NCBI GenBank assembly: GCA_013362835.1 | Contig: JABFVJ010000055.1 | Coordinates: 1 to 13,560 of the forward strand | DNA length: 13,560 nt | Reading direction: 5' to 3' | Origin: Nonomuraea sp. | GTDB taxonomy: Bacteria > Actinomycetota > Actinomycetes > Streptosporangiales > Streptosporangiaceae | Part shown: positions 1 to 6,091 of the stretch, piece by piece | How positions within the stretch are numbered: position 1 is the stretch's first letter | Layout: each line of letters opens with the position of its first letter | The notes under the pieces: model-generated | Database searches by the model: none | The model's input: only the letters and a program-made list of their open reading frames with translations | What the model was told of the DNA's origin: nothing | Made by a program: the position numbers and the translations under genes

Positions 1-821
1 CCGACGCCCGCCGCGATCGGCAGGGCCGCCATGGTCGCCTTACGGCCGGTGCGGAAGTCCTTGATCGCCCAGTCGTGCTTGCGCGCGTGCTCGCGCAGCT
101 CGCTGTCGGGATTGATCGCCACCGCCTGTCCGACCAGCGACAACATCGGCAGGTCGTTGGCCGAGTCGCTGTAGGCCGTGCACCGGGTCAGGTCGAGCCC
201 TTCGCGGCGGGCCAGCGCGCGCACCGCCTCCGCCTTCGCCGGGCCGTGGAGCAGGTCGCCCACCAGATGACCGGTGTAGATGCCGCCGGAGGTCTCGGCG
301 ACCGTGCCGAGCGCGCCGGTGAGGCCGAGCCGCTGGGCGATGACCCGGGCCAGCTCGATGGGCGTGGCGGTGACCAGCCAGACCCGCTGGCCCGCGTCGA
401 GGTGGCTCTGCGCGAGCGCGCGGGTGCCGCCCCAGATGCGGTCGGCCATGACCTCGTCGTAGATCTCCTCGCCGAGGCGTACGACGTCGTCGACCTTGGC
501 GCCGGCGACGAACGCGAGCGCGGTCTCGCGGGCCACGGCGATGTGCTCGGGGTTCTCGTTGCCGCGCAGCCGGAACACAGCCTGCCCCACGGCGAACTTC
601 AGCAGGTCGGAGGTGGTGAACATGCCGCGCGTGGCCAGGCCCCTGGCGAAGTGGTAGATGGACGCGCCGCGCATCATCGTGTTGTCGACGTCGAAGAAGG
701 CCGCCGCCTCCGGATCCGGCTCGACCGGCTCGATCGGCGCGACGGTGACCGCCGCCTGCGCCGCGGCCTCGCCGGCCACCTCGGCCGCAACCTCGTGTCG
801 TCGTCGCATAAGCCGCCACAT
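1..821 (-). CDS. HAD-IB family phosphatase (partial, C-terminus beyond left edge)
   Basis: The minus-strand frame starting at ATG 821-819 stays open for 273 codons to the window edge, so the C-terminus is missing. All haloacid dehalogenase motifs are visible: motif I FFDVDNT with nucleophile D44 and acid/base D46; motif II Thr at about 151 in LVTATP; motif III Lys at about 196 (GPAK); motif [12 protein letters not shown] with D219 and D223. This pattern is that of the phosphoserine-phosphatase-like HAD-IB group, whose hypothetical actinobacterial members have unknown substrates; I would not call it SerB. The first ~40 residues are an Ala/Glu/Pro-rich extension ahead of the catalytic domain. 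The start lies 14 bp after the stop of the rsbN-like gene, so it is probably co-transcribed with the sigma/anti-sigma pair. A second Met at residue 5 is an alternative start. Confidence is high for the fold and low for the substrate. Confidence 0.88.
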   Translation of the reverse strand, partial: MWRLMRRRHEVAAEVAGEAAAQAAVTVAPIEPVEPDPEAAAFFDVDNTMMRGASIYHFARGLATRGMFTTSDLLKFAVGQAVFRLRGNENPEHIAVARETALAFVAGAKVDDVVRLGEEIYDEVMADRIWGGTRALAQSHLDAGQRVWLVTATPIELARVIAQRLGLTGALGTVAETSGGIYTGHLVGDLLHGPAKAEAVRALARREGLDLTRCTAYSDSANDLPMLSLVGQAVAINPDSELREHARKHDWAIKDFRTGRKATMAALPIAAGV

Positions 822-835
822 GGGGGTCAGCTTAC

Positions 836-1477
836 CTAGCCCGGCGCCACGAGCCCCTCGATGTAGTCGAGGTAACCGGCCGCCTGGCCCTTCTGGGCCT
901 CGGTGAGGTGGTCGAGCATCGGCTCGACCACGTCCCGCTGCTTCTGGGCGAACTTCTTGATCTTCGTGGAGCGGGGTTCCGTACGCTTCAGCCGGTCGAT
1001 GCCCGAGCGCGTGGAGTCCTCCATGTCCTTGAGCGTCTCGCCGACCAGCGGGCTGTCGGTGGAGGAGCCGAGCAGGGTCGCGACCTCCTTGGCCCGGGTC
1101 TCCGCCGAGGCCAGCTCGCGCTCGCCGCGTTCGGCGTCGCCGGGGCTGAGGTGCACCAGGGTGCTCTCCGCGGCCCTCTTGAGCGGGTACAGCGTGTCTC
1201 CCGGTACGGACTGGTAGGTGGCGAAGGCCGAGACCATCATGGCCGCCGCCAGGCCGAACGTGGCGAGCTGGGACAGCAGCGGGCGGCGGCGTACGGGCGG
1301 GCGGGCGTGTCGCGGCGCGTGCTCCTCGGCCGGGGCGTCGAGCAGCAGGCGGCCGGAGACCAGGTCCTCGCGCAGCCGCTCGCGGAAGGCCGGATCGGGG
1401 TCGCCGCCCAGGCGCAGGCGCCGCAGCTCCGAGAGATGCTCGATGACGAGCTCCCGCCGCCTGCGCGCCCTACTCAT
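836..1477 (-). CDS. rsbN: RsbN-like anti-sigma factor, DUF5667 membrane protein
   Basis: A 213-aa protein starting at ATG 1477-1475, preceded by an AGGAG ribosome site six bases upstream; the frame is open further upstream but that part overlaps the sigma gene and lacks such a site. Residues 1-45 are charged and helical (Arg-rich start, then [15 protein letters not shown]). Residues ~68-90 form a single membrane segment ([20 protein letters not shown]). The motif [13 protein letters not shown] (92-104) is the DUF5667 signature, and the outer part is a charged helical domain. In Streptomyces, RsbN is a single-pass anti-sigma factor that holds sigma-BldN through its N-terminal helices and is encoded right after bldN. 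The position here, 59 bp downstream of a BldN orthologue, plus the topology support the same role. The symbol rests on context and family resemblance, not on an alignment. The cytoplasmic N-terminus would bind sigma and the extracytoplasmic C-terminus may sense an unknown signal. Confidence 0.8.
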   Translation of the reverse strand: MSRARRRRELVIEHLSELRRLRLGGDPDPAFRERLREDLVSGRLLLDAPAEEHAPRHARPPVRRRPLLSQLATFGLAAAMMVSAFATYQSVPGDTLYPLKRAAESTLVHLSPGDAERGERELASAETRAKEVATLLGSSTDSPLVGETLKDMEDSTRSGIDRLKRTEPRSTKIKKFAQKQRDVVEPMLDHLTEAQKGQAAGYLDYIEGLVAPG

Positions 1478-1536
1478 GAAAGCTCCTGAGGGATCCAGCC
1501 GTGACAACTGGCCTAACGAGGTGCGGATGGGGGAGG

Positions 1537-2187
1537 TTACGCCAGGTCGTGCTTGAGCGCCCTGGCCAGCGAACGAATGGCACGGAACTGCAGCGCTTTG
1601 ATCGCTCCACTCTTCTTCCCCATGATCAACGCGGTTTCCGCGAGCGAGAGGCCGTGCAGGAAGCGCAGGACCACGCATTCCTGCTGTTCGGGATTGAGGT
1701 CGCGGACGGCGCGCAGCACCCGGTCGTTCATGATGGCCGTGACCACCGCGTTCTCCGGGATGTGCGAACCGTCGAGCGGTACGTCGATCACCTCTCCCGT
1801 GGCGATCTCCAGGCGGTAACGGCCTGATTTGAAGTGGTCGGCGACCAGGTTGCGCGCGATCGTGACCAGCCACGCGCCGAAGTCGCGGCCCTGCCAGGTG
1901 AAGTCGCCGATCCTGCGCAGGGCGCGCAGGAAGGTCTCGCTCGTGAGGTCTTCCGCGAGCGGGTGGGAGCCGACCCGGAAGTAGATGTAACGGTAGACGA
2001 GGTCGACGTAGCGGTCGTAGAGCGTGCCAAAGGAGTCGGTGCATCCGTTCTTGGCGTGCAGCACCAGCGTACGGATGTCGTCGGGCACTTCTTCGCGCAC
2101 GTCTTCGCGCACGGCAAGCTCGCCCGTCCGGGCAGGTCCAGCGACCGCTGGAGCAAGCAGCCCGGCGAACGGCCACGAATCAGGCAT
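1537..2187 (-). CDS. bldN: ECF-type RNA polymerase sigma factor, BldN family
   Basis: A 216-aa protein. Region 2 spans ~48-120 and contains the strongly conserved stretch DLTSETFLRALRRIGDFTWQ followed by GRDFGAWLVTIARNLVADHFKS. Region 4 spans ~155-210 (LNPEQQECVVLRFLHGLSLA, then the helix-turn-helix with MGKKSGAIKALQFRA). From memory this is close to Streptomyces sigma-BldN, which directs aerial-hypha genes such as chaplins and bldM. ATG 2187-2185 is chosen because AGGG lies seven bases upstream. The segment before region 2 is only ~45 aa, shorter than the roughly 86-residue pro-sequence I recall for S. coelicolor pro-BldN, though a hydrophobic Ala/Pro stretch (SWPFAGLLAPAVAGPA) remains. A 12-bp tandem duplication (cttcgcgcacg at 2091 and 2103) encodes VREDVREEV in this extension. 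The rsbN-like gene follows, giving the usual sigma/anti-sigma pair. Confidence 0.92.
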   Translation of the reverse strand: MPDSWPFAGLLAPAVAGPARTGELAVREDVREEVPDDIRTLVLHAKNGCTDSFGTLYDRYVDLVYRYIYFRVGSHPLAEDLTSETFLRALRRIGDFTWQGRDFGAWLVTIARNLVADHFKSGRYRLEIATGEVIDVPLDGSHIPENAVVTAIMNDRVLRAVRDLNPEQQECVVLRFLHGLSLAETALIMGKKSGAIKALQFRAIRSLARALKHDLA

Positions 2188-2226
2188 CCGGTATCCCTGG
2201 GGGTAAGGGGTGCGGCGTGCTCGAAT

Positions 2227-2255
2227 ACTCTAGAAATCAACTGGAAATTCCACAA
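2227..2255 (-). promoter_or_regulatory. Probable sigma-70-type promoter of the bldN-rsbN unit
   Basis: Read on the minus strand, TTGTGG (2255-2250) and TAGAGT (2232-2227) are separated by exactly 17 bp, within a locally AT-rich patch of an otherwise GC-rich region. Transcription would start near 2220, leaving a ~33-nt leader with the AGGG ribosome site of the sigma gene. The first copy of the GCAGCCTGC dyad abuts the upstream side of the -35 box. This is a pattern match only; no start site is known. Confidence 0.5.
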
Positions 2256-2257
2256 TC

Positions 2258-2363
2258 CGCAGCCTGCTGGCGTGACGACGTGTAGGCGGCATATACCTTG
2301 TATGCGCACACTTCGCAGCCTGCGGTGTCGCCACCGTAGGCGCATACTTTGCAGCCTGCGGTG
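2258..2363. repeat. Three GCAGCCTGC dyads, two inside a 36-bp-period direct repeat
   Basis: The 9-bp dyad GCAG-C-CTGC occurs at 2259-2267, 2315-2323 and 2351-2359; the middle copy extends to CGCAGCCTGCG. Copies two and three sit in 24-bp direct repeats, 2304-2327 and 2340-2363, matching at 22 of 24 positions with a period of exactly 36 bp. In addition GTATGCGC (2300-2307) and GCGCATAC (2340-2347) form a perfect 8-bp inverted repeat enclosing the middle dyad. The cluster lies upstream of the bldN promoter and within the upstream/leader region of the divergent membrane-ABM gene. It looks like an operator array or a structured leader. I do not recognise the binding protein, and it does not resemble the BldD box as I remember it. 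Confidence 0.6.
2272..2299 (+). promoter_or_regulatory. Tentative promoter for the membrane-ABM gene
   Basis: GTGACG (2272-2277) and TACCTT (2294-2299) are spaced 16 bp apart on the plus strand and point towards the gene starting at 2447. The predicted start near 2306 would place repeat copies two and three in the ~140-nt leader. The rest of the divergent region 2188-2446 holds no gene that I can support. The match is weak, but it is the best one I see on this strand. Confidence 0.25.
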
Positions 2364-2446
2364 AAGCCTGGGAAACCCCGCGTGGAGCGCCCGTTTTCTC
2401 TTCGGCTACCGGCTGGGAGGCATCGTCCGGCAGCATTGGAGTCACC

Positions 2447-3814
2447 ATGGAGATCCTCGTTGCTGTCATTGCCCTTGCCGGTGCGCTCCTCGCCGCCGTC
2501 GCGACCGGCGCGCTGATCCGCCGGCTCCGTGACGACCCCGAGGGCTGGCTGATCGCCTGGACCGTTTCAGCGGCCGCCCTCTGCCTGTCACTCGGCGTGA
2601 TCGGCATCGGCCACTTCCTGGGCTTCGGGTCGGTCACGTTCCGGATCTACCAGGTGACGGGATCGCTGCTCGCGCCGCTCTGGCTGGCCGTCGGCCTGAT
2701 CCAGCTGCTGGCCGACAAGGTGCCGCCGAGGTTCCTCGCATGGTTGTTCGGCATCGCGCTCACCATCGTCGCCGGCGCGATCCTCGTCTTCGACCCGCTC
2801 AAGACGACCGACCTCGGCAAGTCGCTGCCGTCCGCCGCCAACGTCTGGGGGCTCATCCCCGACAAGCTGCTCCTCGGCGTGCACGCGATCGACGGGCTCA
2901 TCCTGGTGGCGTGCCTGGTGATCGCCGGGCTCAAATGGCGCAGCGGCGACGAGTACGACACCGACAACCTGCACGCCGCCCTGGTCCTCGTGCCGTCGAG
3001 CCTGGCCCTCGTGGGCGCGATGCGCTTCACGGTGCCGCCGCTGTTCACCACGGCGCTGCTCGCGGTGGCCGCGGCGGCGATCTGGTACACCGTGCTGCGC
3101 CCGCTGGCGCCGTACGACGACGAGGACGAGGACGACTTCGACACGCAGCAGGAGGACAGAGGCCACCAGCCGGGGCGCAGGGCCATGCCCGAGCCCGTGC
3201 CGGCGCCCGAGCCCGTCCCCGCCGCGCCCCCGCGCAGGTCGCCCGGCCTCGGCGATCTGGTGGCCGAATACCGGGCGGGCGACCAGCAGGTCGACTACGC
3301 GGCCCGCATGACCGCCCCGCCCGAGTCGGGCCCCGCGACCGGCTACATCATGAACGGCGCCCCGCCCCCGCGCGTCGACCCCGTCCCGCAGCGCCCGGAC
3401 TACGCGATGCCCGGCACCGGCGCCGTCTACCCGGGAGCCGAGCTGTTCACGCCCTCGCAGCCCCAGCCGGGCTCGGGCAAACCCTCACCCAGCATCTTCG
3501 GCCTGCTCACCGTCTTCACGATCATGGACGGCGCCGGCGAGGCGTTCGACCGCCTGGCGGAGGCCACGGTGGAGTCCGTACGCCGGGGCGAGCCCGACAC
3601 CCTCGTCTACGCCTGCCACGCCGTCAAGTCGGCCCCCCTGCAGCGCATCGTCTACGAGCTGTACCGCGACGAGGTGGCCTACCGCGACCACCAGCGCCAG
3701 CCGCACGTCGAGCGGTTCGTCAACGAGCGCCAGGCCATGGTGCTGGCCACCAACGTCATCGAGCTCAACGTCAACGCCGCGAAGGTGGTGCCCCTGCCCA
3801 CCGCGATGTACTAG
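2447..3814 (+). CDS. Seven-helix membrane protein with C-terminal ABM-like domain
   Basis: A 455-aa protein starting at ATG 2447, with GGAG five bases upstream. Seven hydrophobic segments are visible at about residues 2-24, 35-60, 64-88, 97-118, 140-163, 174-197 and 200-220. A cluster of acidic residues (DDEDEDDFD, 224-232) and a Pro-rich low-complexity linker (~233-348) follow. The last ~100 residues (352-447) read like an antibiotic-biosynthesis-monooxygenase/ABM fold: FGLLTVFTIMDGAGEAFDRL, then SAPLQRIVYELYRDEVAYRD, then QPHVERFVN. ABM domains are small ferredoxin-like folds found in quinone monooxygenases and heme-degrading IsdG-type enzymes; many members have no known activity. Function here is unknown. 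A cytosolic ABM module tethered to a membrane domain next to a heme locus is suggestive but unproven. The stop TAG overlaps the stop of the convergent glutaredoxin-like gene. Confidence 0.85.
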   Translation: MEILVAVIALAGALLAAVATGALIRRLRDDPEGWLIAWTVSAAALCLSLGVIGIGHFLGFGSVTFRIYQVTGSLLAPLWLAVGLIQLLADKVPPRFLAWLFGIALTIVAGAILVFDPLKTTDLGKSLPSAANVWGLIPDKLLLGVHAIDGLILVACLVIAGLKWRSGDEYDTDNLHAALVLVPSSLALVGAMRFTVPPLFTTALLAVAAAAIWYTVLRPLAPYDDEDEDDFDTQQEDRGHQPGRRAMPEPVPAPEPVPAAPPRRSPGLGDLVAEYRAGDQQVDYAARMTAPPESGPATGYIMNGAPPPRVDPVPQRPDYAMPGTGAVYPGAELFTPSQPQPGSGKPSPSIFGLLTVFTIMDGAGEAFDRLAEATVESVRRGEPDTLVYACHAVKSAPLQRIVYELYRDEVAYRDHQRQPHVERFVNERQAMVLATNVIELNVNAAKVVPLPTAMY

Positions 3815-4044
3815 GCCAGAGCGGCGCGCAGGCGGGCCTCGTCGACCCGCCAGAAGTCGTGCTGCACGCCGTCGATCAGCGTCACCGGGATCATCTCCCA
3901 GTATTTCTCCCTGAGCTCCTCGGAGGAGTCGATGCTGACCTCCTCCCACGGCACGCCCAGCTCGCCGGCGACCCTGGCGATGACCGCGCGGGCGTCGTCA
4001 CAGAGGTGGCAGCCGGGCTTGCCGAGCAAGGTGATGCGATGCAT
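3811..4044 (-). CDS. Glutaredoxin-like thiol-disulfide protein (DUF836 type)
   Basis: A 77-aa protein of compact thioredoxin fold. It begins MHRITLLGKPGCHLCDDARA, with a CxxC redox motif (C12-H-L-C15) at the start of helix 1, and contains the cis-Pro region WEMIPVTLIDG (about 49-59). This size and motif fit the glutaredoxin family proteins of the DUF836 group, presumed cytosolic dithiol reductants; the partner is unknown. ATG 4044-4042 is the only start, because a stop lies upstream in frame without another start codon. It has no ribosome site at normal distance (AGGAG is 16 bases away), which fits a leaderless mRNA: TACCGT ends exactly seven bases before the ATG. It is divergent from rex across a Rex operator, so redox control by Rex is likely. 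Its stop codon shares CTAG with the stop of the convergent gene. Confidence 0.85.
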   Translation of the reverse strand: MHRITLLGKPGCHLCDDARAVIARVAGELGVPWEEVSIDSSEELREKYWEMIPVTLIDGVQHDFWRVDEARLRAALA

Positions 4045-4051
4045 GTCGACA

Positions 4052-4080
4052 ACGGTAGCGCTCCTACTTTGTGCATCGGT
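4052..4080 (-). promoter_or_regulatory. Probable leaderless promoter of the glutaredoxin-like gene
   Basis: On the minus strand a -10 box TACCGT (4057-4052) ends seven bases before the ATG, and the -35 position 17 bp upstream is ACCGAT (4080-4075), a poor match that falls inside the Rex operator. The spacing is that of leaderless actinobacterial transcripts, and the gene lacks a usable ribosome site. Rex bound at the operator would cover the -35 region. Confidence 0.45.
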
Positions 4081-4086
4081 TCACAA
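4069..4086. promoter_or_regulatory. Rex operator (ROP)
   Basis: TTGTGCATCGGTTCACAA fits the Rex consensus TTGTGAAnnnnTTCACAA with one mismatch (C for A in the left half); the flanking T/A extends the dyad to 4068-4087. Rex is the actinobacterial NADH/NAD+-sensing repressor, which binds when NADH is low. The gene immediately to the right encodes Rex, so autoregulation is expected. The site sits between divergent rex and the glutaredoxin-like gene and overlaps the best -35 candidate on each side. Confidence 0.9.
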
Positions 4087-4098
4087 AGGGATTAACCT
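4069..4098 (+). promoter_or_regulatory. Probable promoter of the rex-hemACDB operon
   Basis: TTGTGC (4069-4074) and TAACCT (4093-4098) lie 18 bp apart, with the -35 box being the left half of the Rex operator. Transcription would begin near 4105, giving a leader of ~56 nt before the GTG start of rex. The overlap explains repression by simple occlusion. An alternative -10 (TCTAAT, 4109-4114) lacks a partner at the right distance. Confidence 0.5.
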
Positions 4099-4160
4099 GA
4101 AAGACGGTTCTAATCCGTTCACGCGGCCCCCAAGCCGCCCGTTCCCTGGAGCTCCGGCAC

Positions 4161-4838
4161 GTGAAGAGCCCGTCCCAGTCCCGTGATCGCGGCATCCCCG
4201 AGGCGACGGTCGCCAGGCTTCCGTTGTACCTGCGGGCGCTGCACGGGATGGCTGAGCGGGGCATCGCGACCGTGAGCTCGGAAGACCTCGCCGTGGCCGC
4301 CGGCGTGAACTCGGCCAAGCTCCGCAAGGACCTGTCACATCTCGGCTCCTACGGCACCCGCGGCGTAGGCTATGAGGTGGAGTACCTCGTCTACCAGATC
4401 TCCCGCGAACTCGGCCTGACACAAGACTGGGCGGTCGCGATCGTCGGAGTCGGCAACCTCGGCCGCGCCCTGGCCAACTACGGCGGTTTCGTCTCCAGGG
4501 GCTTCCGCGTGGCCGCGCTGTTCGACGCCGACCCCGAAGTAGTGGGCGACACCATCGCGGGGTTGAATGTGGAGCACATCGACGAACTGGAAGCCGTCAT
4601 CAGGCGGCGTGGAGTCTCGATCGTGGTTCTGGCGACGCCGGCGGCAGCGGCACAGGAAGTGTGCGATCGTGTTGTCGCCGTGGGCGTGACCAGCATCCTG
4701 AACTTCGCCCCAGTCGTCCTCTCCGTTCCGGACAGCGTCGACGTCCGGAAGGTCGATCTATCAATTGAACTGCAGATTCTCGCGTTCCACGAGCAACGCA
4801 AGGCTGGGGGGCCACTCATGGCGGTGGACGGTCAATGA
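4161..4838 (+). CDS. rex: Redox-sensing transcriptional repressor Rex
   Basis: A 225-aa protein. The winged helix at ~15-80 includes the strongly conserved VNSAKLRKD and GSYGTRGVGYEVEYL stretches. The Rossmann NAD(H)-binding domain follows, with GVGNLG at 96-101 and acidic D122/D124 at the end of strand 2. The C-terminal swapped helix region is DLSIELQILAFHEQRKAG. Length and sequence match Streptomyces Rex, which represses respiratory (cyd, nuo) genes and its own operon until NADH rises. The GTG at 4161 is preferred because GGAG is nine bases upstream and the N-terminus aligns with the family. The stop overlaps the hemA ATG (ATGA), so it is the first gene of a coupled heme operon, tying tetrapyrrole supply to respiratory state. 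Confidence 0.97.
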   Translation: MKSPSQSRDRGIPEATVARLPLYLRALHGMAERGIATVSSEDLAVAAGVNSAKLRKDLSHLGSYGTRGVGYEVEYLVYQISRELGLTQDWAVAIVGVGNLGRALANYGGFVSRGFRVAALFDADPEVVGDTIAGLNVEHIDELEAVIRRRGVSIVVLATPAAAAQEVCDRVVAVGVTSILNFAPVVLSVPDSVDVRKVDLSIELQILAFHEQRKAGGPLMAVDGQ

Positions 4839-6091
4839 GTGTTCTGGCGATCGGACTCAGCCACCGGACCGCTCCGGTGGCTCTCCTCGAACGTGTCTCG
4901 GTGACCGGCGACGCGCTCGTCAAGCTGCTGCACGACGTGTCGCAGGACGTCAGCGTCGCGGAGGCCATGGTGGTCTCGACCTGCAACCGGGTTGAGATCT
5001 ACGTCACGGTCGACCGTTTCCACGCCGCCGTCACCTCGATCAGCGCCCTGCTCGGCGTGCACTCCGGCGTACCGGCCGAGGAGCTGACCCCGCACCTCTA
5101 CGTGCACTACGAGGAGCGGGCCGTCGAGCACCTGTTCTCGATGGTGTGCGGCCTCGACTCGATGGTCGTCGGCGAGGGCCAGATCCTGGGCCAGGTGCGC
5201 CAGGCGCTCAAGCTCGCCCAGAAGCACGGCACGGTCGGCGCGACGCTCAACGAGCTGACCCAGCAGGCGCTGCGGGTCGGCAAGCGCGCCCACGCCGACA
5301 CCGGCATCGACCAGGCGGGCGCGTCGCTCGTCTCGGCGGGCCTCGCGCTCGGAGGCGACCTCGCCGGGCGGCGCGCGCTGGTGGTGGGGGCGGGCTCGAT
5401 GAGCTCGCTGGCCGCCGTCACGCTGCAGCGCGCCGGCGTCACCGACATCGTCGTCGCCAACCGCACGTACGAGCGGGGCGCGCGGCTCGCGGAGTCCGTC
5501 GGCGGGCGCGCGGTCGAGTTCCGCGCCGTACGCGAGGAGCTGGCCGGCGCCGACCTCGTCATCACCTGCACCGGCGCGGGCCGCCACATCATCACGCCCG
5601 ACATGCTGACCAGGGGCGCGTTCCTGCTGGACCTGGCCCTGCCGCACGACATCGACCCGGCCGTGCGGGCCGTGCCCGGCGTCACGCTGGTGGACCTGGA
5701 GACGATCCAGGAGTCCGGCATCGGCTCACGCGGCGGCGACGCCGTCGAGTCCGTACGCGGCCTCGTGGCCGAGGAGCTGAACGCCTACCTCGACGCCGCG
5801 CGGGCCGCCCGCGTCACCCCGACCGTGGTGGCGCTGCGCAGCAAGGCGGCGGGCGTGGTCGAGTCCGAGCTCGGCCGCCTGATGATGCGCATGCCCGATC
5901 TCGACGAGAAAGCCAGGGACGAAGTCGCGATGACCGTGCAGAGGGTCGTTGACAAACTGCTTCACGAGCCGACTGTGCGTGTCAAGCAGCTCGCCACCAG
6001 CCCGGGGGGCGATCATTATGCGGAAGCCCTGCGTGAGTTGTTCGATCTGGATCCGAAGATGCCCGCGGCCGTGAGGGAGGTGGAGCTGTGA
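4835..6091 (+). CDS. hemA: Glutamyl-tRNA reductase
   Basis: A 418-aa protein that catalyses NADPH-dependent reduction of glutamyl-tRNA(Glu) to glutamate-1-semialdehyde, the first committed step of C5-pathway tetrapyrrole synthesis. The catalytic-domain motif GLSHRTAPVALLER is at 7-20, the nucleophilic Cys is C50 in STCNRVEIY, H99 is the conserved active-site His, and GLDSMVVGEGQILGQV spans 106-121. The NADPH domain carries VVGAGSMS (183-190). The C-terminal dimerisation helices run from ~310. The ATG overlaps the rex stop (ATGA) and follows a GGTGGACGG purine-rich site. The stop overlaps the hemC GTG. It works with HemL, encoded at 10326, which takes the labile semialdehyde. Confidence 0.98.
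   Translation: MSVLAIGLSHRTAPVALLERVSVTGDALVKLLHDVSQDVSVAEAMVVSTCNRVEIYVTVDRFHAAVTSISALLGVHSGVPAEELTPHLYVHYEERAVEHLFSMVCGLDSMVVGEGQILGQVRQALKLAQKHGTVGATLNELTQQALRVGKRAHADTGIDQAGASLVSAGLALGGDLAGRRALVVGAGSMSSLAAVTLQRAGVTDIVVANRTYERGARLAESVGGRAVEFRAVREELAGADLVITCTGAGRHIITPDMLTRGAFLLDLALPHDIDPAVRAVPGVTLVDLETIQESGIGSRGGDAVESVRGLVAEELNAYLDAARAARVTPTVVALRSKAAGVVESELGRLMMRMPDLDEKARDEVAMTVQRVVDKLLHEPTVRVKQLATSPGGDHYAEALRELFDLDPKMPAAVREVEL

Noticed and set aside
1478..2176. N-terminal extension of the rsbN-like frame into the sigma gene
   Set aside because: The added residues are an out-of-frame reading of bldN; ATG 1477 has its own AGGAG site.
2304..2363. Possible mini CRISPR array
   Set aside because: Only two full 24-bp units with a 12-bp gap, no spacer-length intervals and no cas genes in the window.
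2302..2364. 20-codon plus-strand frame (MRTLRSLRCRHRR...) spanning the 36-bp repeat
   Set aside because: The repeat period is a multiple of three, so the frame simply mirrors the repeat; no ribosome site, and the proposed -10 is too close to its ATG.
2740..4095. 451-codon plus-strand frame overlapping the membrane-ABM and glutaredoxin-like genes
   Set aside because: The translation is Arg/Pro/Ala-rich with no domain and it covers the well-supported genes in another frame, so it is a shadow frame.
4104..4118. ACGG-N7-CCGT dyad in the rex leader as a second operator or hairpin
   Set aside because: Arms of only four bases with a 7-base loop; expected by chance in GC-rich DNA.
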